A stretch of DNA of 64,000 nucleotides from positions 372,001 through 436,000 of the forward strand of contig NZ_OY780935.1 of the NCBI RefSeq assembly GCF_963675965.1, read 5' to 3'. Origin of the DNA: an uncultured Celeribacter sp. (lineage in GTDB: Bacteria > Pseudomonadota > Alphaproteobacteria > Rhodobacterales > Rhodobacteraceae). Positions 18,038-27,295 of this stretch are shown in pieces. Both the position numbers and the translations under genes were made by a program. Position 1 is the first letter of the stretch; each line of letters starts with the position of its first letter. Below the pieces are notes generated by a model. It worked only from the letters and a program-made list of their open reading frames with translations. It made no database searches and had not been told where the DNA came from.

Positions 18038-18516
18038 GCCAGACCGATCTCGCAGTGGATGTTCTGGACAATGCGCGCCGGGCCGGGATGACGATCGCCA
18101 CAGCAGAAAGCTGCACAGGCGGGCTGATCATCGGCGCGCTGACCGAGGTGCCCGGCTCCTCGGATGTGGTGGATCGCGGCTTCATCACCTATTCCAATGC
18201 GGCCAAGATTGACATGCTCGGCGTCTCGGCTGAAACGCTCGCCCGCACCGGCGCTGTGTCAGAAGAGATCGCCCGCGAAATGTCCGAAGGCGCGCTGGCA
18301 CATTCACAGGCGGCCATCACGGTGGCGGTCACTGGCATCGCCGGACCGGGCGGTTCAGAGCACAAACCTGAAGGCCGGGTCTGTTTCGGACTCGCCCGCC
18401 GCAGCGTGCCAACCCATGTAGAAACGGTTGAATTCGGGGCCATCGGGCGTGACAGGGTGCGCGCAGCAACCGTTCAGCATGCTCTGGAACTGTTGCAGGA
18501 CGCCCTCAGCCACTGA
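18034..18516 (+). CDS. pncC: Nicotinamide-nucleotide amidase (CinA C-terminal domain, PncC)
   Basis: A 160-residue stand-alone CinA C-terminal domain that deamidates NMN to nicotinate mononucleotide in NAD salvage. The family motifs TAESCTGGLIIGALTEVPGS (with the nucleophilic Ser), a Tyr-Ser pair in FITYSNAAK and TGIAGPGG are clear. Many annotations call it CinA, but the N-terminal molybdopterin-like half is absent. It starts inside the pgpA stop and is the last gene of the ispDF operon, ending 38 bases from the convergent COQ10-like gene. Confidence 0.93.
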   Translation: MSQTDLAVDVLDNARRAGMTIATAESCTGGLIIGALTEVPGSSDVVDRGFITYSNAAKIDMLGVSAETLARTGAVSEEIAREMSEGALAHSQAAITVAVTGIAGPGGSEHKPEGRVCFGLARRSVPTHVETVEFGAIGRDRVRAATVQHALELLQDALSH

Positions 18517-18554
18517 GCCAAACCATCAGGCCAGCACCCGCCCCAAAGGCCCTG

Positions 18555-19001
18555 TCAGCTGTAAAGTTCCTGTGCGCGCCGCTCAAAAGCCCGCACGATG
18601 CGCTGCATGGCATCGTTGAAAACCACGCCGATCACCGATTGCAGGATCGCGTTCTTGAATTCGAAATCGACAAAGAATTCGACTTCGCAGCCGCCGTCCT
18701 CTGCCTCATGAAAAGTCCACCAGCTTTTCATGTAGCGAAACGGCCCGTCCAGATATTCGGTGTCGATATGTCGGCGCTCGGGGAACAGCTTGACGCGGGA
18801 GCCAAACTTTTCACGGAACACTTTGAAAGATATGACCAAATCGGCCAGCATCAAAATGTGATCGCCTTTGTCTTCGCGCGATCGGATGCGCGCGGCGGCG
18901 TTCCACGGCAGAAATTTCGGGTAATTCTCTACATCGGCAACCAGATCATACATCTGTTGCGCGCTGTAGGGCATGTGCTTTGTTTCCTGATGCGTCGGCA
19001 T
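18555..19001 (-). CDS. COQ10/START-domain protein (ubiquinone-binding, SRPBCC)
   Basis: A 148-residue protein of the Coq10/RatA type. The start at 19001 gives MPTHQETKHMPYSAQQMYDL, the standard N-terminus; the frame remains open upstream without family similarity. Typical elements are DVENYPKFLPW and the C-terminal FKNAILQSVIGVVFNDAMQRIVRAFERRA helix (given here only as a landmark from FKNA to RAFERR). In mitochondria Coq10 binds ubiquinone and aids respiration; bacterial members are thought to do likewise, or act as RatA toxins. It is divergent from hpt with 67 bases between. Confidence 0.9.
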   Translation of the reverse strand: MPTHQETKHMPYSAQQMYDLVADVENYPKFLPWNAAARIRSREDKGDHILMLADLVISFKVFREKFGSRVKLFPERRHIDTEYLDGPFRYMKSWWTFHEAEDGGCEVEFFVDFEFKNAILQSVIGVVFNDAMQRIVRAFERRAQELYS

Positions 19002-19068
19002 TGGTCTCTGGTCTTCTGTGTCTGGCCTGATATGTCTATGCCTGAGACATAAAATGCAAGGGGTTAGC

Positions 19069-19626
19069 ATGACGCAGCGGCCATATCATATCGATGTCAT
19101 GATTTCTGCCAAAACAATCGCAGCGCGAATTGAAGATCTCGCGGTGGACATCCGCAAGACCTATTGCGACACGGACAAGCTGGTGGTGATCGGCCTGTTG
19201 CGCGGGTCTTTCGTGTTCATTGCGGATCTTGTGCGCGAACTGGAGATGAACGTCGAGGTCGATTTTCTCGAGGTGTCCTCCTATGAAAATGCGATGGAGA
19301 GCTCACGCGAGGTGCGCATCCTGAAGGATTTACGCGGCCAGATCGAAGGTCGCGACGTGCTGGTGGTCGAAGACATCGTTGACACCGGCCACACTTTGAC
19401 CGCCGTGCTGGAGCTCTTGCGCTCGCGCCACCCGCGCAAATTGCACACCATCGCCTTGCTCGACAAACCGGCTCGGCGCGAAGTCGATCTGAAGGCCACC
19501 TGGACAGGGTTCGAAATCCCCGACGCCTTTGTGGTGGGCTATGGCATCGATTTCGCACAGGCAAACCGCAATCTGCCCTTTATCGGCTCTGTGGTGTTTG
19601 ACGACGTGGCAGAGGACACGGCCTGA
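19069..19626 (+). CDS. hpt: Hypoxanthine phosphoribosyltransferase
   Basis: A 185-residue purine salvage enzyme that joins hypoxanthine or guanine to PRPP. The type I PRTase signature VLVVEDIVDTGHTLTAVL binds PRPP, and the LRGSFVFIADL segment and the C-terminal VGYGIDF hood-like region are typical. The start ATG at 19069 fits the family N-terminus; an upstream ATG at 19018 adds 17 unlikely residues. Confidence 0.94.
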   Translation: MTQRPYHIDVMISAKTIAARIEDLAVDIRKTYCDTDKLVVIGLLRGSFVFIADLVRELEMNVEVDFLEVSSYENAMESSREVRILKDLRGQIEGRDVLVVEDIVDTGHTLTAVLELLRSRHPRKLHTIALLDKPARREVDLKATWTGFEIPDAFVVGYGIDFAQANRNLPFIGSVVFDDVAEDTA

Positions 19627-19660
19627 CAGGTCAGGCCCGCCTCTGCCCCGGGAACGGCGG

Positions 19661-20530
19661 TCAGCGTCCCAGCAAACGCGTCTCTTCGCGCTCCAGCGCC
19701 TCCGCAATGCGCCGCCGTGCCTGACGCAGACGCGGCGCGTCGGCAAGATCAGCATGCGAGGCCACGAAGACCGGCACAGGCGCCAGATTGATCAATGGCG
19801 AGACGGGCTGAAGCCGTTCGGAACGATCCCCCAGAAAGACGGGCAACATGACCCGCCCCAGACCCACTTCGGCCAAAGCCACCAGAGACAGGAAGCTGTC
19901 GGCCGCTCCCGTGCAAGTCAGGCCGCGACGTTCCATTTCCTCGCGCAGCTTGATCCCTGCATAAGAGCGCCCAATCGCCCCGCTCAGTCCGAGCCAATGG
20001 GTGTCAGGCACATCCTCTGACAGGGCATAGAAACCAAAGGCCATCTGCCCCGCCATTTCCCCATGCAGGTCCTCGGGCAGCTTAAACGTCGGCCGCACCG
20101 TCACATCGGCGTGCAGCCGCGACAGATCCAGATGTGCATTGGTTGACAGCAGTTCAAACGACAGGTTTTCTTCATGTGCACCCAGACGAGCCAGCACCGG
20201 TGGCAGGACCACATGGCAGAAGCTGTCGGTGGAAGTCACCCGGATGACACCGGCCAGAGGCGCCTCCCCGGCCCGTGCCAGCCGCTCTACGGCGCCCACG
20301 GCGGACTCGACCTCGCGCGCGGCCTCAATCAGGCGCATCTTTTCGGGCGCGATATCATATCCGCGCACCGATTTCTCGAACAGCTCGACACCGAGGCGTT
20401 CCTCAATCGCCGCCACACGACGCAACACCGTCGCATGATTCACCCCCAACTCCCGTGCCGCCGCCGATACGGACCCACATCGTGCAACGGCCAGAACGAA
20501 CCGATAATCATCCCAGTTTGGCTTGTGCAT
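19661..20530 (-). CDS. LysR family transcriptional regulator
   Basis: A 289-residue LysR-type regulator. The N-terminal helix-turn-helix (VSAAARELGVNHATVLRRV) is followed by a short effector domain. The start at ATG 20530 gives MHKPNWDDYRFVLAV; the open frame goes back to 20575. The target cannot be told: the neighbours hpt (convergent) and the RNA methyltransferase are housekeeping genes. Confidence 0.9.
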   Translation of the reverse strand: MHKPNWDDYRFVLAVARCGSVSAAARELGVNHATVLRRVAAIEERLGVELFEKSVRGYDIAPEKMRLIEAAREVESAVGAVERLARAGEAPLAGVIRVTSTDSFCHVVLPPVLARLGAHEENLSFELLSTNAHLDLSRLHADVTVRPTFKLPEDLHGEMAGQMAFGFYALSEDVPDTHWLGLSGAIGRSYAGIKLREEMERRGLTCTGAADSFLSLVALAEVGLGRVMLPVFLGDRSERLQPVSPLINLAPVPVFVASHADLADAPRLRQARRRIAEALEREETRLLGR

Positions 20531-20707
20531 CAATGCCCTATCCTCCAGATCCCCATTCCAAGGAAAGGATATCATTTCGGATCAAAAATAACCTTGAGGG
20601 AGATCACCCTGCCACGCTTTTCATACGATTTTTGCACAGGGTGAGACGCTATACCGGGCAGCGCTGCAAGCAGGAAAGCGCCGGGGATCACCCGCCAACA
20701 CTGCGGA

Positions 20708-21823
20708 TCAGGGCAGCGGTGCGGTCTGATAGAGGCGCACCTTCAATCCGCCATGGGCAATCGGTGCCCCCGTCGGCATCCACGGCAGTTTCGTGGCCTG
20801 CGCCAGCTGCCCGTCAGAGGTCACCATCCCGACACGCCAGCCGGGAAACCGCTCTGCCATCACCGTCCCGAAAGCGCCATAAAGCGCGTAGAGGTCCTTT
20901 TTCTTGCCAATGCGTGCGCCATAGGGCGGATTGACGATCACCAGACCCGGCGGACCTGCAGGACGCTCGACAGCAGAGACAGGCACGGGTTTGAACTGAC
21001 ACTGCGCATCGACGCCCGCGCGCGCAGCATTTGTCTGGGCCATCCCGATCACATTCACATTGCGGTCCGACCCGTAAAAACACAGATCCGTGTCGCGGGA
21101 TGTCCAGTCGGCGCGTATCGCGGCGACCGCCGCGGCATCGAAACCTGCCAGATGTTCAAAGGCAAAGCCCCGGGCACGCCCCGGCATCAGGTTCATCGCC
21201 CATTCCGCCGCCTCGATCACGAAGGTGCCCGAGCCGCACATGGGATCGAGAACCGGCTCCTGCCCGTCATAGCCACAGGCCCTGAGGAAAGAAGCGGCCA
21301 TGGTTTCGCGCATTGGCGCCTTACCGACTGCGGACTTATGGCCGCGTTTGTGAAGCGCCTCACCGGACGTATCAACCGACAGGATCACGTTGTTATCGTC
21401 GATCCGCACCTTGAGCACCACAGGCGCCTCCGGCGAAACCGGAGCGCCAAGCTCTTCGGTGATCGCCCGCTCGATGCGTTCCTGAGCGGCGCCCGCGTGA
21501 TAGATCTTGTTCTTCTTCCCGGTGACCACTTCGACCCGAAATGGCACATCCGGGCGCAGCACATCACCCCAAGGAAACTTGCGGGCGCGTTTGTCGAGCT
21601 GGGCCAGATGAAAGGCACGAAACTCTCCGATCCGCGCCAGCACCCGCGCCGCGCCGCGCAGGATCAGATTGGCGCGCCAGACATCTGCCCAGCCGCCTTC
21701 AATCGTGACCCCGCCACCGACCGCGACGGGATGCGAAAACCCTGCCTCTTTCACCTCTAAAAGAAGCACGTCTTCCAGCCCCGGTTGGGTGCCGAGGAAA
21801 ATCTCGAAACGCTCTTGGGTCAC
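20708..21823 (-). CDS. THUMP-domain class I SAM-dependent RNA methyltransferase (RlmL N-terminal/YpsC type)
   Basis: A 371-residue methyltransferase with an N-terminal ferredoxin-like/THUMP domain (about 1-160), SAM motif DPMCGSGTFVIEAA (about 192-205) and catalytic NPPYGARIG, which marks N2-guanine or N6-adenine methylation of RNA. Family members modify 23S rRNA G2445 (RlmL) or related positions. The start is a GTG overlapping the lipA stop as GTGA, so it is translationally coupled to lipA. Confidence 0.9.
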   Translation of the reverse strand: MTQERFEIFLGTQPGLEDVLLLEVKEAGFSHPVAVGGGVTIEGGWADVWRANLILRGAARVLARIGEFRAFHLAQLDKRARKFPWGDVLRPDVPFRVEVVTGKKNKIYHAGAAQERIERAITEELGAPVSPEAPVVLKVRIDDNNVILSVDTSGEALHKRGHKSAVGKAPMRETMAASFLRACGYDGQEPVLDPMCGSGTFVIEAAEWAMNLMPGRARGFAFEHLAGFDAAAVAAIRADWTSRDTDLCFYGSDRNVNVIGMAQTNAARAGVDAQCQFKPVPVSAVERPAGPPGLVIVNPPYGARIGKKKDLYALYGAFGTVMAERFPGWRVGMVTSDGQLAQATKLPWMPTGAPIAHGGLKVRLYQTAPLP

Positions 21824-22770
21824 GCCTGACCGAGCTTTTCCAGACGCGCGGCGCGCAGGCGCGCGAAATCGTCACCAGCATGATAGGACGACCGTGTCAG
21901 CGGCGTCGCAGAAACCATCAGGAAGCCCTTGTTATAGGCGGCTTTTTCGTAGGACTTGAACTCATCGGGCGTGACAAAACGGTCCACCGCATGGTGTTTC
22001 GGCGTCGGCTGCAGATATTGCCCGATGGTCAGGAAATCGATGTCGGCGGCGCGCATGTCGTCCATCACCTGATGCACCTGTGCGCGGTCTTCGCCCAAGC
22101 CCACCATGATGCCCGATTTGGTGAACATCGTCGGATCCAGTTCCTTGACCCGTTGCAAGAGGCGCAGCGAATGGAAATACCGCGCGCCCGGACGCACCTC
22201 CAGATAGAGCCCCGGCACGGTTTCAAGGTTGTGGTTGAACACGTCAGGACGCGCCTCGACCACGGTTTCCAGAGCGCCCGGTTTGGACTTCAGAAAGTCC
22301 GGTGTCAGGATTTCAATGGTGGTCTCGGGGCTGCGTTTACGGATCGCGCGAATGGTCATGGCGAAGTGTTCCGCCCCGCCATCGTCCAGATCATCGCGGT
22401 CAACCGAGGTGATCACAACGTGGTTCAGACCCAGCTTTTGCACCGCATCGGCCACCCGGCCCGGTTCGAACACATCCAGCGCATCAGGACGCCCTGTGGC
22501 GACATTGCAGAAGGTACAGCCGCGGGTACAGATTTCGCCCATGATCATCATGGTGGCATGGCCTTGCGACCAGCATTCGCCTGCATTCGGACAGCCCGCC
22601 TCTTCGCAGACCGTGACCAGCTTGTGTTCACGCATGATCTGATGGGTTTCACGATAGCCCTTCGACGTCGGCGCCTTGACCCGGATCCAATCCGGTTTCT
22701 TGGGCTGCGCGTTGTCGGGACGGTGCGCCTTTTCGGGGTGACGCTGATCGGGAATTTTCAGATCACGCAT
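21820..22770 (-). CDS. lipA: Lipoyl synthase
   Basis: A 316-residue radical-SAM enzyme that inserts two sulfurs into octanoyl chains on lipoyl domains. The auxiliary cluster Cys (CEEAGCPNAGEC), the radical-SAM CTRGCTFC motif and the C-terminal TRSSYHAGD with the cluster-ligating Ser are all present. The ATG at 22770 gives the usual start MRDLKIPDQRHPEKAHRP; the open frame extends 49 codons further back without similarity. Confidence 0.97.
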   Translation of the reverse strand: MRDLKIPDQRHPEKAHRPDNAQPKKPDWIRVKAPTSKGYRETHQIMREHKLVTVCEEAGCPNAGECWSQGHATMMIMGEICTRGCTFCNVATGRPDALDVFEPGRVADAVQKLGLNHVVITSVDRDDLDDGGAEHFAMTIRAIRKRSPETTIEILTPDFLKSKPGALETVVEARPDVFNHNLETVPGLYLEVRPGARYFHSLRLLQRVKELDPTMFTKSGIMVGLGEDRAQVHQVMDDMRAADIDFLTIGQYLQPTPKHHAVDRFVTPDEFKSYEKAAYNKGFLMVSATPLTRSSYHAGDDFARLRAARLEKLGQA

Positions 22771-22987
22771 AACTGGCCTTTCCAAGCATTGTCTTCGGGC
22801 ATTTGCCCGTTTGACCACCATATAGGCAAAGCGCCTGCAAATGTCTCGTGAAAACCACGCATCGGCACTGTGCGGCAATTTTCGCTGCAACCGCATTGAA
22901 CCCCAATTTGGAATCAATCTAAAAGAGCTGCGACAGAATGAAGCGCAGCGGCTGTTCCGCTTGCGCCTAGACCCTTAGGAGCGACAC

Positions 22988-23536
<549 letters not shown>

Positions 23537-23564
23537 GACGCCGGTCCCGCATCAGGATTTTCGA

Positions 23565-23596
23565 CAGGCCCGTAGCATATGCTGCGGGCCTGTTTG
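23565..23596 (+). terminator. Rho-independent terminator after the peroxiredoxin gene
   Basis: CAGGCCCG and CGGGCCTG pair around a 12-base, largely self-complementary middle (TAGCATATGCTG), followed by a short TTT. It stands 28 bases after the peroxiredoxin stop. Confidence 0.7.
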
Positions 23597-23702
23597 CATC
23601 TGCAGCATTCTGCGCCGCATTTCCCACAGCGCAAAACAACGCATGACGGGCATGCAGCAGACGAATGGCTTGAGGCAAGATCGGAACAGGCGCCCAGCGA
23701 CC

Positions 23703-24632
23703 CTATCCAAGCTCATGCGCTGCGCAGAGCAACGCGCTCCCCGCCTCGATCAGAAGGGCCGCCAAATCGTTAAACCAAGTTTTGACCTCGGTCGATTGCC
23801 GCCGCACCAGCGCAATGGTGCGTTGCGGTTGCGGATCGGGGAAACGCAGCACCGACATATCCGGGCTGGCCGCCATTTCCGAGGCCAATGCGATCTCGGG
23901 CACGAAGGTCAGACCAAAGCCCTGGGCCACCAGCCCGCAGAGCGTAGCCAACGAAGACGCACCCAGATCGACGGTCTGGCGCGTGCGTTTAAGCCCGCAG
24001 ACATCCAGCGCCTGATCCGCCAGACAGTGCCCCTCATCGAGCAAAAGCAGCGTATCGGGCGACAGATCTGTCGGGCGCGGCGCGTTTTGCGCCGTCAACG
24101 CTTCGATCCGCCCCTTGGAGCCCGCCAACAGAAAATGGTCTGTGAACAGTGGCTCGGCCATCAGGCCAGCCGTGTCATAGGGCAAGGCGATGATTGCGGC
24201 ATCCAGTTTCCCGGCAGCCAGCTGTGCCAAAAGATCCGCAGTCTGCGCCTCACGCACACGCATGTCCAGATCCAGTGCCGCCGCCTTGATCCGGGTCAGC
24301 GCCCGGGGCAACAGATAGGGCGCGATCGTCGGGATAACCCCCAGCGTCAGCCGACCGGTCAGCCCGCGCGACAGGCGGATCTCCGCCTCAAGATCGCGGG
24401 TGAGCGACAGGATCGTACGGGCGCGTTCCAGCACGACCTGCCCGGCCCGCGTCAGCCGGATGTCGCGAGGCAGTCGCTCCACCACCTTTGCACCAAGAGT
24501 AAGCTCCATCTCCTTGATTTGCTGAGACAAAGCGGGCTGTGTCACATGCACCTTATCGGCCGCCGCAGAAAAGCTGCGGGTTTCAGCCAAGGCAATGAAA
24601 TAGGTCATTTGCTTCAATGTCAGCATAGGCAC
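23703..24632 (-). CDS. oxyR: Hydrogen peroxide sensor-regulator OxyR
   Basis: A 309-residue LysR-type regulator with the helix-turn-helix FSAAADKVHVTQPALSQQIK. The redox pair is visible: LLLLDEGHCLADQALDVC places Cys203 and Cys212 nine residues apart, as Cys199/Cys208 in E. coli OxyR. It is divergent from katA, its classic target, with 113 bases between. The protein may start at Met1 or Met3 (MPMLTLKQ). Confidence 0.94.
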   Translation of the reverse strand: MPMLTLKQMTYFIALAETRSFSAAADKVHVTQPALSQQIKEMELTLGAKVVERLPRDIRLTRAGQVVLERARTILSLTRDLEAEIRLSRGLTGRLTLGVIPTIAPYLLPRALTRIKAAALDLDMRVREAQTADLLAQLAAGKLDAAIIALPYDTAGLMAEPLFTDHFLLAGSKGRIEALTAQNAPRPTDLSPDTLLLLDEGHCLADQALDVCGLKRTRQTVDLGASSLATLCGLVAQGFGLTFVPEIALASEMAASPDMSVLRFPDPQPQRTIALVRRQSTEVKTWFNDLAALLIEAGSALLCAAHELG

Positions 24633-24640
24633 CTCTTTAT

Positions 24641-24674
24641 ATAGATTTTTCTTATATCAAATTATAGAAAGTAC
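24641..24674. promoter_or_regulatory. Probable OxyR-binding region between oxyR and katA
   Basis: An AT-rich stretch holds ATAG at 24641, TTAT seven bases later and a second ATAG at 24664, close to the ATAG-N7-CTAT repeat with about 22-base period known for OxyR. The match is imperfect (one spacer is 8, one half is TTAT). Its place in the divergent oxyR/katA promoter supports the call. Confidence 0.5.
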
Positions 24675-24745
24675 AATTTCATTTTATCATTCGGATCGTC
24701 GAAACAAAGTCCAGAGACAGACACAGCAAGCTTTGGGAGTTTGAT

Positions 24746-26203
24746 ATGAGCAAGCGACTGACCACATCCGCCGGTGCGCCGGTTTCCCACAATGACACCT
24801 CCAAAACCGCTGGCCCGCGCGGCCCGGTGATGCTCGACGACTACCAACTGGTCGAAAAGCTGGCCCATCAGAACCGCGAACGCATTCCCGAACGCGTGGT
24901 GCACGCCAAGGGATGGGGCGCCATGGGCACCTTCACCGTGACCCATGACATCAGCAAATACACCTGTGCAGGCCTGTTTTCAAAGGTTGGCAACAGCTGT
25001 GAAATCCTGTCGCGCTGGTCCACCGTGGCGGGTGAACTGGGCGCCGCCGATGCAGAACGCGATGTGCGCGGCTTTTCGGTGAAATTCTACACGGATGAGG
25101 GCAACTGGGACGTCGTAGGCAACAACACACCCGTGTTCTTCATCCGTGACGGGTTTAAATTCCCGGACTTCATCCGCACCCAGAAACGCCATCCCAAAAC
25201 CAATCTGCGCTCGCCGGAAGCGATGTTCGATTTCTGGGCGGCCCACCCCGAAAGCGTCCATCAGGTCACCATCCTGATGTCGGACCGCGGCATTCCGGTG
25301 AACCCGATGCATATGCATGGCTACGGCTCGCACACCTATTCGATGTGGAACAAAGACGGTGAACGCTTCTGGATCAAGTTCCATTTCCGCTGCCAGCAGG
25401 AGATCAAGAACTACACCAATGACGAGGCAGAAACCCTGATCGGGAAAACTCGCGAAAGCTATCAGGAAGATCTCTACTCGGCGATTGAGGCGGGCCATGG
25501 TCCGAAATGGGAATTGAACATCCAGGTCATGCCGGAAGCCCAGGCCGAAGAGGTCGACTTCAACCCCTTCGATCTGACCAAGGTCTGGCCGCATGATCGG
25601 TTTCCGCTCATTCCGGTGGGCATGCTGCATTTCGACAAGAACCCGGACAACTACTGGCAATATGTTGAAAACGCCGCCTATAGCCCGTCCAACAAGATCC
25701 CCGGCATCGGCTTCTCGCCGGACAAGATGTTGCAGGCGCGCGTGTTTTCCTATGCGGATGCACACCGTTACCGTCTGGGCACCCATTACGAAGCCCTGCC
25801 CGCCAACGCACCGAAATGCCCGGTGCATCACTACCATAAAGATGGTGCGATGAATTTCTTTGGTCCGAAAACCGGTAATATCGACGCCTATTATGAGCCG
25901 AACCAGTATGACGACAGCGCCAAGCCCGACCCGACGGTCGCCGAGCCCCCGCTGCGCATTTCCGGCGATGCCGATAAATATGTGCAGGAGATGACGGATG
26001 CCGACTACCTTCAGCCCCGTGCGCTCTATGCCGAGGTGATCGGCGACGCGGAACGTACCCGCCTGCACGGCAATATGGCCGGGGCGATGGCGCCCTGTTC
26101 GCAGAATGTGCGCGAACGCTGGTTTGCCGTGCTCGGCAAGGTGCACCCGGACTACGAAGCCGGTGTGCGCGCAGCGCTGGCCGAGATCGACGCGGCCCAA
26201 TAA
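24746..26203 (+). CDS. katA: Catalase (small-subunit haem catalase)
   Basis: A 485-residue clade 3-type haem catalase. The distal His is in ERVVHAKGWG (His53), the distal Asn in VVGNNTPVFFIRD (about 126), and the proximal haem Tyr in RVFSYADAHRYRLG. Substrate channel and NADPH-site segments (PMHMHGYGSHTYSMW) are typical. GGGAG stands before the ATG. It removes hydrogen peroxide under OxyR control. Confidence 0.97.
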   Translation: MSKRLTTSAGAPVSHNDTSKTAGPRGPVMLDDYQLVEKLAHQNRERIPERVVHAKGWGAMGTFTVTHDISKYTCAGLFSKVGNSCEILSRWSTVAGELGAADAERDVRGFSVKFYTDEGNWDVVGNNTPVFFIRDGFKFPDFIRTQKRHPKTNLRSPEAMFDFWAAHPESVHQVTILMSDRGIPVNPMHMHGYGSHTYSMWNKDGERFWIKFHFRCQQEIKNYTNDEAETLIGKTRESYQEDLYSAIEAGHGPKWELNIQVMPEAQAEEVDFNPFDLTKVWPHDRFPLIPVGMLHFDKNPDNYWQYVENAAYSPSNKIPGIGFSPDKMLQARVFSYADAHRYRLGTHYEALPANAPKCPVHHYHKDGAMNFFGPKTGNIDAYYEPNQYDDSAKPDPTVAEPPLRISGDADKYVQEMTDADYLQPRALYAEVIGDAERTRLHGNMAGAMAPCSQNVRERWFAVLGKVHPDYEAGVRAALAEIDAAQ

Positions 26204-26250
26204 AAACAAACACCCGTTTGGGGGGCGGTTGTGTCGCACTGTCCCCTGTG

Positions 26251-26286
26251 CCTTCGGGTGGGTCGCTCCGCCCGAAGGTTTTTTTC
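26251..26286 (+). terminator. Rho-independent terminator of katA
   Basis: CCTTCGGGTGG and CCGCCCGAAGG form an 11-bp stem (one G-T pair) followed directly by TTTTTTT. It lies 48 bases after the katA stop. Confidence 0.88.
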
Positions 26287-26448
26287 TGCGCCAGCACCTG
26301 AAAACAGAATAAAGGGGCCCACTGGACCCCTTGAAACTGCTGAAAATACGCTGGTGATGAAAAGTGAATTCCCCATACCTTTCCTGTCGAAAGGTAGAAG
26401 CACTGACCAATCGTTCAAATTTTAACCCGATGTTATCAATATAGAGAA

Positions 26449-26481
26449 AGTCACATATGTGCACTTAGCGCATATGTGACT
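26449..26481 (-). terminator. Long perfect hairpin abutting the luxR stop codon
   Basis: AGTCACATATG and CATATGTGACT are a perfect 11-bp inverted repeat; with inner pairs the stem reaches 14 bp around a 5-base loop. The last base of one arm is the final base of the luxR stop codon. On the gene's strand the stem is followed by TTTCTCT, so it can terminate transcription, although the T-run is weak; a regulatory site is an alternative. Confidence 0.6.
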
Positions 26482-27218
26482 CAGGTCTTGATCCATCCTT
26501 GCAGAATGGAAAGCGCCAGCGCTTCTTCCTTGGTGCGGACTTTCAGCTTTTTGCGCAGATTCGCCAGATAGAGTGCAACCGCACTGTCCGAAATACCCAG
26601 TTCATCGGCGATCTCGCCCAGCTTGCGCCCCCCGGCGAGCCGCTGCAGGATCTGTTCTTGCCGGGGAGACAGCGGTGACGGACGCTTTGCGCAATCGTCT
26701 GCACGCAGCCGCAACGACAGCATGCGCGTATAGGCAGCGTTGGCCGCGACCGACAGCATCCCGCCCCGCTCCGCCAGAAAAGCAAGAAAGGCCTCGCCCG
26801 GCATGTCGGCCCCAAGTCCGACCCCACCACCTTCGAACAGGCCGCCCGCATTGGGCATCGCAAAGACCACCGATGATCGCTGGTTGAAATGGTCCAGACG
26901 TCGCTGTGCAAACCGCGTGGATGCGACTGTTGTCTCTGGCTGCAGATCCGGGAAGTCGATCCCCCAGAGCACCCGCGGCATGCCAGCGCGTACCGCCTCG
27001 ACAGCAGGCATCCGCTGGGTCAAGGCCTCGTGCACATCCATTTCGACGCACCACTCCGGCAAGGTCGAAACACTCTGGCAATCCATCTCGATGCCGAAGT
27101 AGGTGTGAACCACCTCTATTCCCGAATTTTTCATGAAAGCAATAAGTTGCTTCCCGACGTCTTCGACGGAAGACGCGCAGCTGATACGATCGATAAAGTC
27201 AATCAAACGGTGGGGCAA
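26481..27218 (-). CDS. LuxR family transcriptional regulator (divergent autoinducer-binding-like domain)
   Basis: About 245 residues. The C-terminal 65 residues form a LuxR helix-turn-helix (LSPRQEQILQRLAGGRKLGEIADEL is the start of it, with SDSAVALYLANLRKKL). The N-terminal part resembles the autoinducer-binding fold (a Trp in VLWGID, then hydrophobic strands) but the Asp-Pro pair of true AHL receptors is not visible. I prefer the TTG at 27218, preceded by GGAGG at 5-base spacing; the frame is open to 27278. No luxI-type synthase is in the window, so it is a solo or works with a distant one. Confidence 0.8.
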   Translation of the reverse strand: MPHRLIDFIDRISCASSVEDVGKQLIAFMKNSGIEVVHTYFGIEMDCQSVSTLPEWCVEMDVHEALTQRMPAVEAVRAGMPRVLWGIDFPDLQPETTVASTRFAQRRLDHFNQRSSVVFAMPNAGGLFEGGGVGLGADMPGEAFLAFLAERGGMLSVAANAAYTRMLSLRLRADDCAKRPSPLSPRQEQILQRLAGGRKLGEIADELGISDSAVALYLANLRKKLKVRTKEEALALSILQGWIKT

Positions 27219-27295
27219 TGACGCCTCCGAGACGATACATCCCAAAACTAGCGCGCGTGACCCCGTTTGTCTACTCAACCTCAGGGAAAGCGCAT

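Noticed and set aside
24980..26464. 494-codon minus-strand frame opposite katA
   Set aside because: Same reason: an antisense shadow of a well-supported gene.
26449..26481. lux box reading of the hairpin after luxR
   Set aside because: The repeat is a perfect palindromic hairpin but lacks the conserved lux-box core, and its place after the stop fits a terminator better.
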